The translations under genes were made by a program, and so were the position numbers. Source: Nanobdellati archaeon (GTDB lineage Archaea; Nanobdellota; Nanobdellia; Woesearchaeales; JAADFO01). From it: 52,741 nucleotides of DNA. The notes under the pieces are model-generated. The model made no database searches. It was not told the DNA's origin and saw nothing but the letters and a program-made list of their open reading frames with translations. Location of the stretch: NCBI GenBank assembly GCA_013152815.1, contig JAADFO010000048.1, positions 1 through 52,741 on the forward strand. The letters are read 5' to 3'. This document shows positions 16,903 through 25,639 of this stretch, piece by piece; the first letter of the stretch is position 1, and every line of letters starts with the position of its first letter.

Positions 16903-16912
16903 GATATTTAAG
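16903..16912 (+). promoter_or_regulatory. TATA-box-like element for large surface protein gene
   Basis: GATATTTAAG lies about 40 bases before the ATG at 16947. A ribosome site AAGGTG at 16933-16938 follows, eight bases before that ATG, so this transcript has a short leader. Confidence 0.5.
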
Positions 16913-16946
16913 GTTACACCATCTAGGAGAGTAAGGTGCGTAAGTG

Positions 16947-19900
16947 ATGGGGAGTTCGGTACCTATGCCCAGATATGAACAGGGTGGACCACTATCAACA
17001 GGTGTCTTGCTGCTAGTCTTCTTGCTCGCCATCATGTCGCTCCTGTCCCTTTCAGACCTGCCTTTCGTCGATGCTGCAGCAGGAAAATATTGCAATAGCA
17101 CGACGACACCCTGCCAATGCGGTGCCATCTGCAACGGAGGGAACGAAGTGGCCAACGGCTACAACACCATCGATTCCTGCCAGGACGGGACATCCCAATC
17201 CTTCGAATACGTCAATGACGTCACGGCCAGTGTCCTGAACGGCTCGACGTTCATCGTCAATACTCGGGTGGAGATAGATGCTGAAGTGGACTGCGACCCT
17301 GACCTTGATGAGGTATCCATCGCCTACAACAACGGGAGCGGATTCCGCAACATCTATGACACGACCTGCACCTATCCGAACAAGATACACAAGAAGGTCA
17401 ATCTCACGCTGGATAACGTCGCAGGCAACCATACGGTGCGGGCCATCATCACCTATGGAGGCACCACCGGCATGACCTGCGGCTATGACTATGACACCAT
17501 CTATTCAGACACGGATGATGTGACCTTTCAGGTCATCACCCTCGCCGACACCACACCCCCTCAGGTCGGAGGGATCGTGCCTGCTGCGGGGACGACTTTC
17601 TCCTACAGCCCGGGTCAGGCCATCACCCTGTCGGCATCCATCAACGACAGCTCGAGCATGGACACGACGTATGCGCTGGTGAGCTTCGGAGCGAAGAGCC
17701 AGAAGGTTGTCCTGAGCGACCCCGAAGTTGACGGCACCTACAGCGGCTCCTTCCTCAACACAAGCTTCATCGGGAACTATAGCGTCCAATTCCATGCCAA
17801 TGACAGCGAGGGCAACCTCAACGGGAGCGAGTCCAGCTTCTTCTACATCAACGTATCGAACAACATCACCATGACCAGTCCGGTCAACGGCCATGCCTAT
17901 GGCAACACGTCGGTGTCAGTCGACTTCATCCTCCCCACCGGATTCATCCCTGAAACCGCACTCTTTTCGGTAAACAACCAGACCAACGTCACCACCGATG
18001 CCAGGGTGAACATCTCGAACCTGAGAACAGACATACAGCTGCCGCTCTTCCTGACGGCAAACGCATCCCAGAACATCTCCCAGTCATTCATCCCTCAGGA
18101 GAACATGTCTGTCCTGGACGTGATTATCGTCCTCAAGAAGAAGACCGATGCGAGTCTCGACTCCAGTATCGATATCCATAACGACAGCAACGGACAGCCA
18201 GGGACGTTGAGCATGGGTACCGGCGTCGTGAACGATTCCCTGCTGGACAACAGCTCCTCCACGAGCGTGACCATACGGCTGGACAGCATCGTGAACCTGA
18301 CCGACCAGACCAGATACTGGATAACCCTCAGGAGCAATGCAAGCTCACCTGAGGGGCTTCTTTGGGAGGCCAACGATGACAGCACCTATGCACAGGGCAA
18401 CGCGAGCGGGAATGTTTCGCTGGACCATCTGTTCGCCATCTTCGACGCCTATCATTACCGCCTATCCAGATCGTTTTCACAGGGAAGCAATACCATCATC
18501 ACCTATGCCAACGACTCCAACGGCGTGATCGTGGAGTCTTCCCCGATAGGGTTCACCATCGACACTGTCCCTCCCGGCACAGACTTCTTCAACGTCTCAT
18601 CACCTGTAGAACTGGGGGACCAGGTGACTTTCCTCGCGGGAGTCACCGATGCGAGTTCCTCGGTCTCCCGGGTCCTGGCCGAAACCATGGTCGACGGGAC
18701 GCTCACCAACATCACCCTGACCCTGAGCGGAGGAACCTACAGCGCTTCCTTCACGACGACAGCGACAGGAACCTTTGCAGTCTCGCTCTTCCTCAACGAC
18801 AGCCTGGACAACCGGCTCCGCGAGACAGGGTACACCTTCAATGTCACCGATACGACCACGCCGGCCGCTGCAAACCTCTCCTACAGCCCGAACACCAGCG
18901 ATTCCCTCGACCCGGGAACACCCATCATCGTGGGAGTCACCTTCAGCGACCTGGGAGGCATGACATCGGTCATCCTGCAATATCGCAACCAGACGCAGGA
19001 CTTCTGGAGCAACCGGAGCATGGAAAACAGCTCATCACGATACACCGGGAACTTCACCCCTGCGACGGCAGGGAACTGGACCTTCCGTACTGTTGGAACA
19101 GACAGGACAAACCTCAGCACCAACACCACCAACATCACCGTGGAGGTCGTCCTGGACCGGAGTTGGCAGGTGAGCTCCACGCTGAACTCCACCGGAGCGG
19201 TGCTGAACAGCAACATCAGCATAGGAAATTTTACCGTGAAGAACACGGGCGACCAGAACCTCACGCTTATGCTTTCGGTGAGCGCAGACACCGCAATCCC
19301 TGTCGCCTTCAACGACAGTCCCGACACCCTGGTTTCGGGAGCGAACAAGACCATCCGGGCCTATGCAGAGACCCCGGCATTCACCGGAGAGTTCTCCATC
19401 GGCATCCTGCTCAACGCCAGCCGGAACGATACACCCCGGCATGTCCAGCTCAACATGACCCTGGTGGCCTATGTCTCCGGCCCCACGCTCCTCGCCGAGA
19501 TCACGGACTATGACCCCAGCGTCACCATCGGAGACCAGCGTGTGCGCCTCGCCTCGTCCATCAAGAACGTGGGCAACGATACCGCCCAGGACGTCAACCT
19601 CTCCTGGAACCTGCCGACCGGCTGGACAGCCAAAGGAAACAGCACCTCGGCCATCGGCAGCATCCTGGTCGGTGAGACCAAGAACGAGGAACTTCTGGTC
19701 ACCATCGGAGGCAGCGCAGGGACGAAGACCATCAGCGTCGTCGCGTGGGGCAACAACAGCATCAACGATACGGATTCCCGGACCGTCACCGTCAGTGAAG
19801 CGAGCGGAGGAGGATCATCAGGAGGAGGGACCGACGGGTCAGGTGGAGGAGGTTCTGCAGGCGGAGGCGTGGTCAGGGAGACCATCGTCGAACTCAAGAA

Positions 19901-21272
19901 CATGAGCATGACCATCAGCACCGACAGGACAGGCGACAGCATCGAGATCCCCCGTGGAGGATCGGCCAACATCACCCTCATCATCAGGAACAGCGGGGCC
20001 ACAAACATCACGGCCATAACAATCAAGGACACCGGGGAGGGAGAGGAATATCTCTTTGGGACCGCCCTGAGCCAAGACCGGCTGGGATATCTCAGGCCAG
20101 GGATCAGCAGGAACGTGACCTTTCTGATCTCGGTCCCGTCCTACGTGGATGAAGGAAAATATCAGGTGACCATCACTGCAGAAGGAAGCTCTGGAAAAGA
20201 CAAGGTATCTGCAGACAAAAAGGTCATCATCGTTGTCCTCCTGACCGACAAGAGCTCCATCACCGCCTGCATCCTGGAGAACCGGCTGGCCATAGAACGC
20301 CTGCGGACCCAGGGGATGAACGTGGAACGGATAGAGAAGACCCTGGCTGATGCCAGAACCTCTTTCTCTGTACAGGACTATCCCGCCGCAGGAAGCAGAT
20401 GCGCCTCTGCCACAGGACTGGTCAAGCTCGCAAAAGAGGTCACCGCTGGACTGGATGCCTACAGAGAACGCGCAGCTGACGCAGCCGACAATGAGAATGA
20501 GATCATAGCAGAAGCGTATCAGCTTGTCCGAAGGGCCTATGACGACGGGGATTTCACCCTTGCAAAAAACCGGCTGGATGATCTGCAGGCCCTGATAACG
20601 ATCGACAAAGAACTCGCCCAGCCGGGCACCATCAACAGGCTATTCATGCTTCTTAAGGACCATCCGTTCAGGTCAGCAGCATCATTCCTGGCCGTGCTTT
20701 TCCTCCTGACGGCGATCTTCCGCTGGGCGACCATAAAGCAGGGGACCGACAGGCTCCAGATCTATCAGAAAGAGCTGGAAGCCATCAGGGGATCCATACA
20801 GAACATCCAGCATCAGCATTATGTGACCCAAACGGTAAGCAGGAGAGCGTACGAGCAAGGCATGGAGACCTATAGGAAAAGGGTCGCAGACATCAACAAC
20901 AGGATGATGCACATCAGGCTCCGACGTGTGAAAGCGAGACATGGACGACTGACCAGGGAAGACCTCCAGGACGAAAAGAAGAAGATCCTTGAGATGGAGA
21001 AGGAACTGCAGAAGATGTTCTACCTGCACAAGCTGATACCAAGGGCAGACTATGAACAAGGATTGTCCTCTTTCAGGAAGAGTCTCAATGAGATCGACAA
21101 GAAGCTGCTATATGAAGAGAGAAAAGGATATGAAAAGAAGAAAGGACATGCAGAGAAAAAGGCGGAGAGAAGAACGGAAAAACAACAGAAAAGTCAGGAA
21201 AGAGACGCCCAAAGAACAAGAGAAAAGAAGAAAACAAGAAAACGAGAGAAAAGAAGAAAAGCATCAGCATGA
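16947..21272 (+). CDS. Large bitopic surface protein with coiled-coil cytoplasmic tail
   Basis: A protein of 1,441 residues. A signal/membrane segment (about 18-36, LLLVFLLAIMSLLSL) precedes a Cys-bearing region and a long Thr/Ser/Asn-rich outside part of Ig-like domains with DTTPP-type linkers and many N-glycosylation sequons. Two CARDB/NEW3-like domains (about 830-950 and 985-1090) flank a Gly/Ser-rich linker (about 953-975). A helical stalk is followed by a membrane helix (about 1242-1262, FLAVLFLLTAIF), and then a 180-residue inside tail of coiled coil ending in a strongly Lys/Arg/Glu-rich stretch. The tail resembles that of the next protein. ATG 16947 was preferred to GTG 16944 because of AAGGTG spacing. 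It probably anchors or senses the envelope; the partner is unknown. Confidence 0.9.
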   Translation: MGSSVPMPRYEQGGPLSTGVLLLVFLLAIMSLLSLSDLPFVDAAAGKYCNSTTTPCQCGAICNGGNEVANGYNTIDSCQDGTSQSFEYVNDVTASVLNGSTFIVNTRVEIDAEVDCDPDLDEVSIAYNNGSGFRNIYDTTCTYPNKIHKKVNLTLDNVAGNHTVRAIITYGGTTGMTCGYDYDTIYSDTDDVTFQVITLADTTPPQVGGIVPAAGTTFSYSPGQAITLSASINDSSSMDTTYALVSFGAKSQKVVLSDPEVDGTYSGSFLNTSFIGNYSVQFHANDSEGNLNGSESSFFYINVSNNITMTSPVNGHAYGNTSVSVDFILPTGFIPETALFSVNNQTNVTTDARVNISNLRTDIQLPLFLTANASQNISQSFIPQENMSVLDVIIVLKKKTDASLDSSIDIHNDSNGQPGTLSMGTGVVNDSLLDNSSSTSVTIRLDSIVNLTDQTRYWITLRSNASSPEGLLWEANDDSTYAQGNASGNVSLDHLFAIFDAYHYRLSRSFSQGSNTIITYANDSNGVIVESSPIGFTIDTVPPGTDFFNVSSPVELGDQVTFLAGVTDASSSVSRVLAETMVDGTLTNITLTLSGGTYSASFTTTATGTFAVSLFLNDSLDNRLRETGYTFNVTDTTTPAAANLSYSPNTSDSLDPGTPIIVGVTFSDLGGMTSVILQYRNQTQDFWSNRSMENSSSRYTGNFTPATAGNWTFRTVGTDRTNLSTNTTNITVEVVLDRSWQVSSTLNSTGAVLNSNISIGNFTVKNTGDQNLTLMLSVSADTAIPVAFNDSPDTLVSGANKTIRAYAETPAFTGEFSIGILLNASRNDTPRHVQLNMTLVAYVSGPTLLAEITDYDPSVTIGDQRVRLASSIKNVGNDTAQDVNLSWNLPTGWTAKGNSTSAIGSILVGETKNEELLVTIGGSAGTKTISVVAWGNNSINDTDSRTVTVSEASGGGSSGGGTDGSGGGGSAGGGVVRETIVELKNMSMTISTDRTGDSIEIPRGGSANITLIIRNSGATNITAITIKDTGEGEEYLFGTALSQDRLGYLRPGISRNVTFLISVPSYVDEGKYQVTITAEGSSGKDKVSADKKVIIVVLLTDKSSITACILENRLAIERLRTQGMNVERIEKTLADARTSFSVQDYPAAGSRCASATGLVKLAKEVTAGLDAYRERAADAADNENEIIAEAYQLVRRAYDDGDFTLAKNRLDDLQALITIDKELAQPGTINRLFMLLKDHPFRSAASFLAVLFLLTAIFRWATIKQGTDRLQIYQKELEAIRGSIQNIQHQHYVTQTVSRRAYEQGMETYRKRVADINNRMMHIRLRRVKARHGRLTREDLQDEKKKILEMEKELQKMFYLHKLIPRADYEQGLSSFRKSLNEIDKKLLYEERKGYEKKKGHAEKKAERRTEKQQKSQERDAQRTREKKKTRKREKRRKASA

Positions 21273-21281
21273 GATGAACAC

Positions 21282-22772
21282 ATGAAAAGAGCAAGAGAGC
21301 AGAGAAGGCAGGAAAGAGTCATCCGAAGAACAAGCCATGCCCAGCCTGCCTCGCACCATCTCATCCAGCTTATCCATCTCACCGTCTTTCTTCTCATCGT
21401 CAGCTTATATGTATTGGGTGTGCCTGTGCAGACAGCAGCAGGTCTGGAAAGCATAACACTCGACCAGCTGGAGGCCCTGCAGCAGAAAGCAGACGATCTC
21501 CAGGCAAGCGGCATCAACATGGAGCAGGTCCACCCTCTGCTGAACCAGACCAGGGAGTATCTTCTTCATCATGAACAGCAGTTAGCTATGCAGAAATATC
21601 AGAAGGCCGTCACCTTGATCGGAGAGATACAACGGTTGCAGACAGCACTTGACACAGAGCAGAAGCTCATCGCCGATATGCAGAAGAGGAACATGGATAC
21701 CGGAGCGGCGGAAGAGCATCTTGCACAAGCGAGCGAAGAATTCATCCTGGGGAACACCAAAGGAGCAGACCGGCATCTCAGAGAGACAGAAGAAGCGGCG
21801 AGCAGGATCATCCGGGAACGCTATGGACCCCTCCTTGACCGCGTGAAGGACCTGGCAGAAGCACCGCCGGGAACCGGAACAGTGTCGTCGGAAAGGACGC
21901 TCAGCAGAGAATGGATGGACAGGACAGACACGCTCATCGATGAGTCTTTGAGCAAAGGAGATCTGGACCGTCTCGATGCCATGGAACAGAACATAGGGAG
22001 GATAGAACAGTTCATGGGCACACTTCAGGAGGACAGGAAAACAGAGGACCTGCTCCTTCTCGAAGACGAGACCATGTTCGACGACCTTGAGGCAGAGATC
22101 ATCCTCCGGATCGAACTCAACCAACTCGACGGAGCAGCACTGAGGATGGGAAGGCTCAAGCAGCTTCTCGCAGAGGCGTCGCAGACAAAGGAGAGCATCG
22201 ATAATCTTCAGGGACAAATAGAGAAGCACAGGGATGATCTTGATCTGGAACCAGAGAAACAGGAACTCATCGTCATCAGGAAGCTCTTCTCAAAACACCA
22301 GTTCTCCAGAGCAAAGGAACAAGCAGACGGGCTTTTGCAAAAGATAGATGATAGGAGAGCACAACATCTCATCATGAAGAGCCTGGAACAGCCCAAGACC
22401 ATCGGATTTTCAGAGATGCTCAGAAGATACTGGAGTCAGGGGCTTTTTGTCCTGGTGATCATCATCTTCCTCGCCCTTCTTGTCTCGACACCCTTAAAAG
22501 AATCGATGGTCAACAGGAAGATAGAAAAGTATAAGAAAGAACAGGAGACCATCCTCTCACTGATACGGCGACGACAGACCGAGTACTTCAAGGAAAGGGC
22601 CATATCCAAGACCGATTACGACGAATCCTACGAACGGTTCCAAGACCGTCTTGCAATCATCGAAAGCAGATTACCGCCACTAGAAAAGAGACTGGAAGAG
22701 ATAAAAGAGAAGGGAAAAGATAAAAAAGACCAGAAGAGACAGAACGGAAACAAAGAGGAAGAACATCGGTAA
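21282..22772 (+). CDS. Bitopic helical membrane protein, partner-like paralogue of upstream tail
   Basis: A 496-residue protein. A basic N-terminus is followed by a membrane/signal segment (about 27-48). Residues 50-380 are almost all helical and coiled coil (LEALQQKADDLQASGINMEQV and similar heptads). A membrane helix follows (about 387-405, FVLVIIIFLALLV), then a charged inside tail. Its tail (KYKKEQETILSLI...ISKTDYDESYERFQDRLAIIESRL) aligns by eye with the upstream protein's IYQKELEAIRGSI...VSRRAYEQGMETYRKRVADINNRM. The stalk motif ASGINMEQV also recalls QGMNVERIEK upstream. The genes are nine bases apart and surely cotranscribed. A hetero-oligomer spanning the membrane is a reasonable inference. 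A three-codon ORF, ATGAACACATGA (21274-21285), overlaps the start. Confidence 0.88.
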   Translation: MKRAREQRRQERVIRRTSHAQPASHHLIQLIHLTVFLLIVSLYVLGVPVQTAAGLESITLDQLEALQQKADDLQASGINMEQVHPLLNQTREYLLHHEQQLAMQKYQKAVTLIGEIQRLQTALDTEQKLIADMQKRNMDTGAAEEHLAQASEEFILGNTKGADRHLRETEEAASRIIRERYGPLLDRVKDLAEAPPGTGTVSSERTLSREWMDRTDTLIDESLSKGDLDRLDAMEQNIGRIEQFMGTLQEDRKTEDLLLLEDETMFDDLEAEIILRIELNQLDGAALRMGRLKQLLAEASQTKESIDNLQGQIEKHRDDLDLEPEKQELIVIRKLFSKHQFSRAKEQADGLLQKIDDRRAQHLIMKSLEQPKTIGFSEMLRRYWSQGLFVLVIIIFLALLVSTPLKESMVNRKIEKYKKEQETILSLIRRRQTEYFKERAISKTDYDESYERFQDRLAIIESRLPPLEKRLEEIKEKGKDKKDQKRQNGNKEEEHR

Positions 22773-22829
22773 AGGGACGGAAGAACCGACCGACAGAGAA
22801 CAGGCAAGACAACATACACGAGGCGAACC

Positions 22830-23357
22830 ATGGCTGAACTAGGAGAATCACTTGAAAAGAACCAGATAGTCCTCTGCGTGCTCGCGAAAGAGGGTTATCG
22901 GCAGGGACGGGTCGAACTTATCAGAAAAGCCAAGGACAGCATCCAAAAGATAGCCTATGTCACTTCAAACCTCCCGTATCAGAGCATAGTCGACGAGCTC
23001 AGAAAAGAAAACATCCCCCTGGAGGGTTTCTATTTCATCGATGCAGTCACGAGGACCGTGCAGGAACCGCCCCCTGCTGAAAACTGCACCTTTGTTGAAG
23101 GGCCCACCGCGCTCACCGACATCAGCCTTGCCTTCTCAGAGGCCATCAATGAACGGCAGTGCGACGGCTCGTTCATAGACACGATCTCCACCTTCGGCAT
23201 CTATCAGGATAAGGGCGCAGTCGTCAAACTCGTCCACAACCTGGTGACCAAATCAAGGGTAGCGGGAAAGAAAGGGATCTTCCTGGCGCTCAGAGAAGAC
23301 GGGGAAACGTTCATCAAGGACATCTCCCTCTTCATGGATACCGTCCTCGAGTTCTGA
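22830..23357 (+). CDS. P-loop-less KaiC-like fold protein (second copy)
   Basis: A soluble 175-residue protein. IVLCVLAKEGYRQGRVELI, IAYVTSNLPYQSIVDELR, GFYFIDAVTRT and DGSFIDTISTFGIYQDKGAVVKLVHNL follow the order of a KaiC/RecA core, but the Walker A motif is missing, so ATPase activity is unlikely. It shares this pattern with the protein at 8066-8653, which has FHFIDTLSSHYEK and VVFDTFSALLSYKAD. It lies 57 bases after the helical membrane protein, probably in the same operon, and may act at the cytoplasmic face of that complex. No signal peptide is present. The family call rests on motif order, not on close identity. Confidence 0.82.
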   Translation: MAELGESLEKNQIVLCVLAKEGYRQGRVELIRKAKDSIQKIAYVTSNLPYQSIVDELRKENIPLEGFYFIDAVTRTVQEPPPAENCTFVEGPTALTDISLAFSEAINERQCDGSFIDTISTFGIYQDKGAVVKLVHNLVTKSRVAGKKGIFLALREDGETFIKDISLFMDTVLEF

Positions 23358-23476
23358 GTCAGACCGGAAAGACGGATCCATCCGGCTCGTCGCGGCGTTC
23401 TGTCATTCTTTTTCTTCACACATCCTGATGAATGAAGGATAATGAATCAATGCATACATCCAGAAACCATAGGAAA

Positions 23477-23510
23477 CTATAAGAAGGACGTAGCTACATT
23501 GTAGCTACAT
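23477..23510 (+). promoter_or_regulatory. TATA-like box followed by paired palindromic operator
   Basis: CTATAAG (about 23477-23483) is followed by GTAGCTACAT at 23490-23499 and again at 23501-23510. The core GTAGCTAC is itself a perfect palindrome, and the copies are 11 bp apart, one helical turn. The second copy runs into the ATG at 23509. The sites lie between the TATA box and the likely transcription start, a classic repressor position. Confidence 0.55.
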
Positions 23511-23685
23511 GGGCAAGCGGAGGAAACAGAAGCGGCACAAAAGGCGCAGGACATCGGTCATGATGACGCTCAAAGGCAGCGAGGTCCTCGAGAAGATACC
23601 GCGGTTGGGCGGGAACAGCGGCCGGGTCTATGTCCCCAAATCATGGATCGGCAAGAAGGTCAAGGTGGTGCTGCTCGATGAATAG
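23509..23685 (+). CDS. DUF2080-type small basic protein
   Basis: A 58-residue protein. A very basic N-terminus (MGKRRKQKRHKRRR) is followed by a short AbrB-like segment, LGGNSGRVYVPKSWIGKKVKVVLL. This matches the pattern of DUF2080 transposon-encoded or transposase-associated proteins, small beta-rich proteins of archaea. No transposase is seen nearby, so it may have become a local regulator. Its promoter carries a pair of identical palindromes, and DNA-binding autoregulation is a natural hypothesis. The stop (23683-23685) lies within the first codons of the next gene (ATG 23678), an 8-base overlap that suggests translational coupling. Confidence 0.75.
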   Translation: MGKRRKQKRHKRRRTSVMMTLKGSEVLEKIPRLGGNSGRVYVPKSWIGKKVKVVLLDE

Positions 23686-23707
23686 GACGACCATGAATAG
23701 GACGACC
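23678..23707 (+). repeat. Exact 15-bp tandem duplication at a start codon
   Basis: ATGAATAGGACGACC occurs at 23678-23692 and 23693-23707. It gives two in-frame ATGs and the N-terminal peptide MNRTTMNRTT. Being a multiple of three, it does not change the frame. Confidence 0.9.
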
Positions 23708-25639
23708 AGAACGAGAAGGACCATCTCCCAAAAAGGTATCATCGGTCGCTTCCTGCCGATCTTCCTCGGCATGTTGCTTCTCATGATCCTTCTTGTCCTG
23801 GGTCAGCCACCTTCACCCCACGGCATCGCAGGGACCATCTACCTCATCGACGGTTCCACCCAGGTGGGATTGGGAACGCCTTTCACGGTGAACGATTCGA
23901 CGTCAGGAGATTTCATCAGGGACGTGACCAGTGTCCCGGTACCAGGATACACCGGCAGGTATTCGGTGAGCATCGACGGCAATGATGGCGACCTGATCAT
24001 CGTCAGATCCTGGAACGCATCCCACTATGGCGAGAACAACCGGACGCTGCTGGGTGATATGGCCGGTGTCGACATCATCCTGAACAGGACACGCCCTCCT
24101 GAGGCGAACATCACCATCCTCTTCCCGCCTGACGGTCAGGTCTTCAACGCAAGCATCACGAGCAACGTAACCGCCAACATCACCTGGTTCGGAGGATCAG
24201 GCAGCCAGTGCAACACCACCCTCTCCATCGTCAATGAGAGCATCATCAACAGCTCACCCGGACAGCAGAAGACCCTCTCCATCGGAGCGGTCACCGCAGG
24301 GACCTCTTCGCTCCAGGTGTGGAACATCACCGCAGGACAGGTGAGCAGCACCAACCTCAGCGTCACGGCAGACTGCCTGGAATCAGGTATCCTGCTGGAG
24401 GCCAACGGCATCGACCATGCCCTGAACCTGACCGTCGTGGACACCACGCCGCCGCTGATCATCCCCTACGCTCCTCTGAACAGCACGAGCACCTCCAACA
24501 GGACGACCTCCTTCGTCTTCTTCGCCAACGACAGCGGCGTGGGAGTCGCAAACTGCTCGCTGGTGGTCAACGGCTCCATCACAGTAACGAACACCTCGAT
24601 CAATGGAGCGATGAACCAGACGCTGCAACAGACCTTCAACATCGGTTCCTACAGCTGGCAGATCCAATGCTACGACTTCCAGGGAAACCAGAGGATAACC
24701 GGCAGCTATCTCCTCAACGTGACCCTCCCCGACCTCTTCGTCAATGCATCGCTCATCCTCTTCCCGAAAGCAGAGTTCCAGGAGAACGAGAACATCACCA
24801 TCAACGCCACCATCGCGAACATCGGCAACGTGGCAGCCACCGATGCCATCGTCAGGTTCCTTGAACTGGACCCATTGGGAGCGTACCATCAACTCGGACA
24901 GAACACCACCGTGACCATCCCGGCAGGAGGAAGCACGGTCATCATGGCCAACTACACCACAAAGGCAGGGACATCCTCCATCATCGTCCAGGCAGACATC
25001 CCCCTCGCCACCAACGGAAGCATCAGCGAGGACAACGAATCCAACAATGAAGGCAACCGCACCATCTCCATATCCATCTGGCAGATCTACTATGGAGACG
25101 TGGCCAAGGATATCATCCTCGGGGCAGAGAACAACGCATCATTGTCTGCCTGGTACAATGCCACCATCATCTCAGGCAACCTCTATGTGGTCGACTCAGA
25201 CTCGTCGGTCTCCTGGAGTTCCCTCCAGGCACTGTCAAGAGACACCGGAGACGCCCTGCAGATGGGAGACTTCCCTGAACTTGATATGACGCTGAACATC
25301 AGCTACAGCGAGGACTCGGTCAACCGCACCTACACAGAGAACGGCGTGATCCGCAACACGACCACCTATACGGTCTTTGATGTGCCCATCTTCAACGTGC
25401 CCTCAGTAAATTCCACCAATACCAGCTCCTTCATGACCGGCATCCTCTGGGACCAGAGTGACGGCAACACCCAGTACAATGGTTCCCAGGATGTGGTCTT
25501 CGTCACCAAGATAAGTCCCACACCCATCCAGGGAGCATACGGCATCTATAACTATGAGATACGGGTGCCGGCGAATCTCAGGACATATATACAACCCAGC
25601 AACAGCCAGGAGGTATCATTCTATGTCGAGCTCAAGTAG
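23678..25639 (+). CDS. Secreted Ig-like/CARDB surface protein
   Basis: A 653-residue protein. A basic start and membrane/signal segment (about 21-42, GRFLPIFLGMLLLMILLVLG) lead into a beta-sandwich domain starting GIAGTIYLIDGST and ending GVDIILN, as in many archaeal surface proteins. Ig-like domains with NCSLVVNGS...WQIQC Cys pairs come next, then a CARDB-like domain (PDLFVNASLILFPKAEF, about 350-466). The final 185-residue domain has FMTGILWD, QDVVFVTK and YEIRVPANLR and ends in VELK. The last two domains are shared with the gene at 2-2140. Sequons are frequent. The ATG at 23678 overlaps the DUF2080-type gene; 23693 is an alternative, and an upstream in-frame GTG at 23630 is unlikely. The next gene overlaps its end by 17 bases. 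Confidence 0.9.
   Translation: MNRTTMNRTTRTRRTISQKGIIGRFLPIFLGMLLLMILLVLGQPPSPHGIAGTIYLIDGSTQVGLGTPFTVNDSTSGDFIRDVTSVPVPGYTGRYSVSIDGNDGDLIIVRSWNASHYGENNRTLLGDMAGVDIILNRTRPPEANITILFPPDGQVFNASITSNVTANITWFGGSGSQCNTTLSIVNESIINSSPGQQKTLSIGAVTAGTSSLQVWNITAGQVSSTNLSVTADCLESGILLEANGIDHALNLTVVDTTPPLIIPYAPLNSTSTSNRTTSFVFFANDSGVGVANCSLVVNGSITVTNTSINGAMNQTLQQTFNIGSYSWQIQCYDFQGNQRITGSYLLNVTLPDLFVNASLILFPKAEFQENENITINATIANIGNVAATDAIVRFLELDPLGAYHQLGQNTTVTIPAGGSTVIMANYTTKAGTSSIIVQADIPLATNGSISEDNESNNEGNRTISISIWQIYYGDVAKDIILGAENNASLSAWYNATIISGNLYVVDSDSSVSWSSLQALSRDTGDALQMGDFPELDMTLNISYSEDSVNRTYTENGVIRNTTTYTVFDVPIFNVPSVNSTNTSSFMTGILWDQSDGNTQYNGSQDVVFVTKISPTPIQGAYGIYNYEIRVPANLRTYIQPSNSQEVSFYVELK

Noticed and set aside
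23630-23677. Upstream GTG start for the 23678 surface protein
   Set aside because: It would place coding sequence over the DUF2080-type gene in another frame and put extra residues before the signal segment; the ATG at 23678 fits better.
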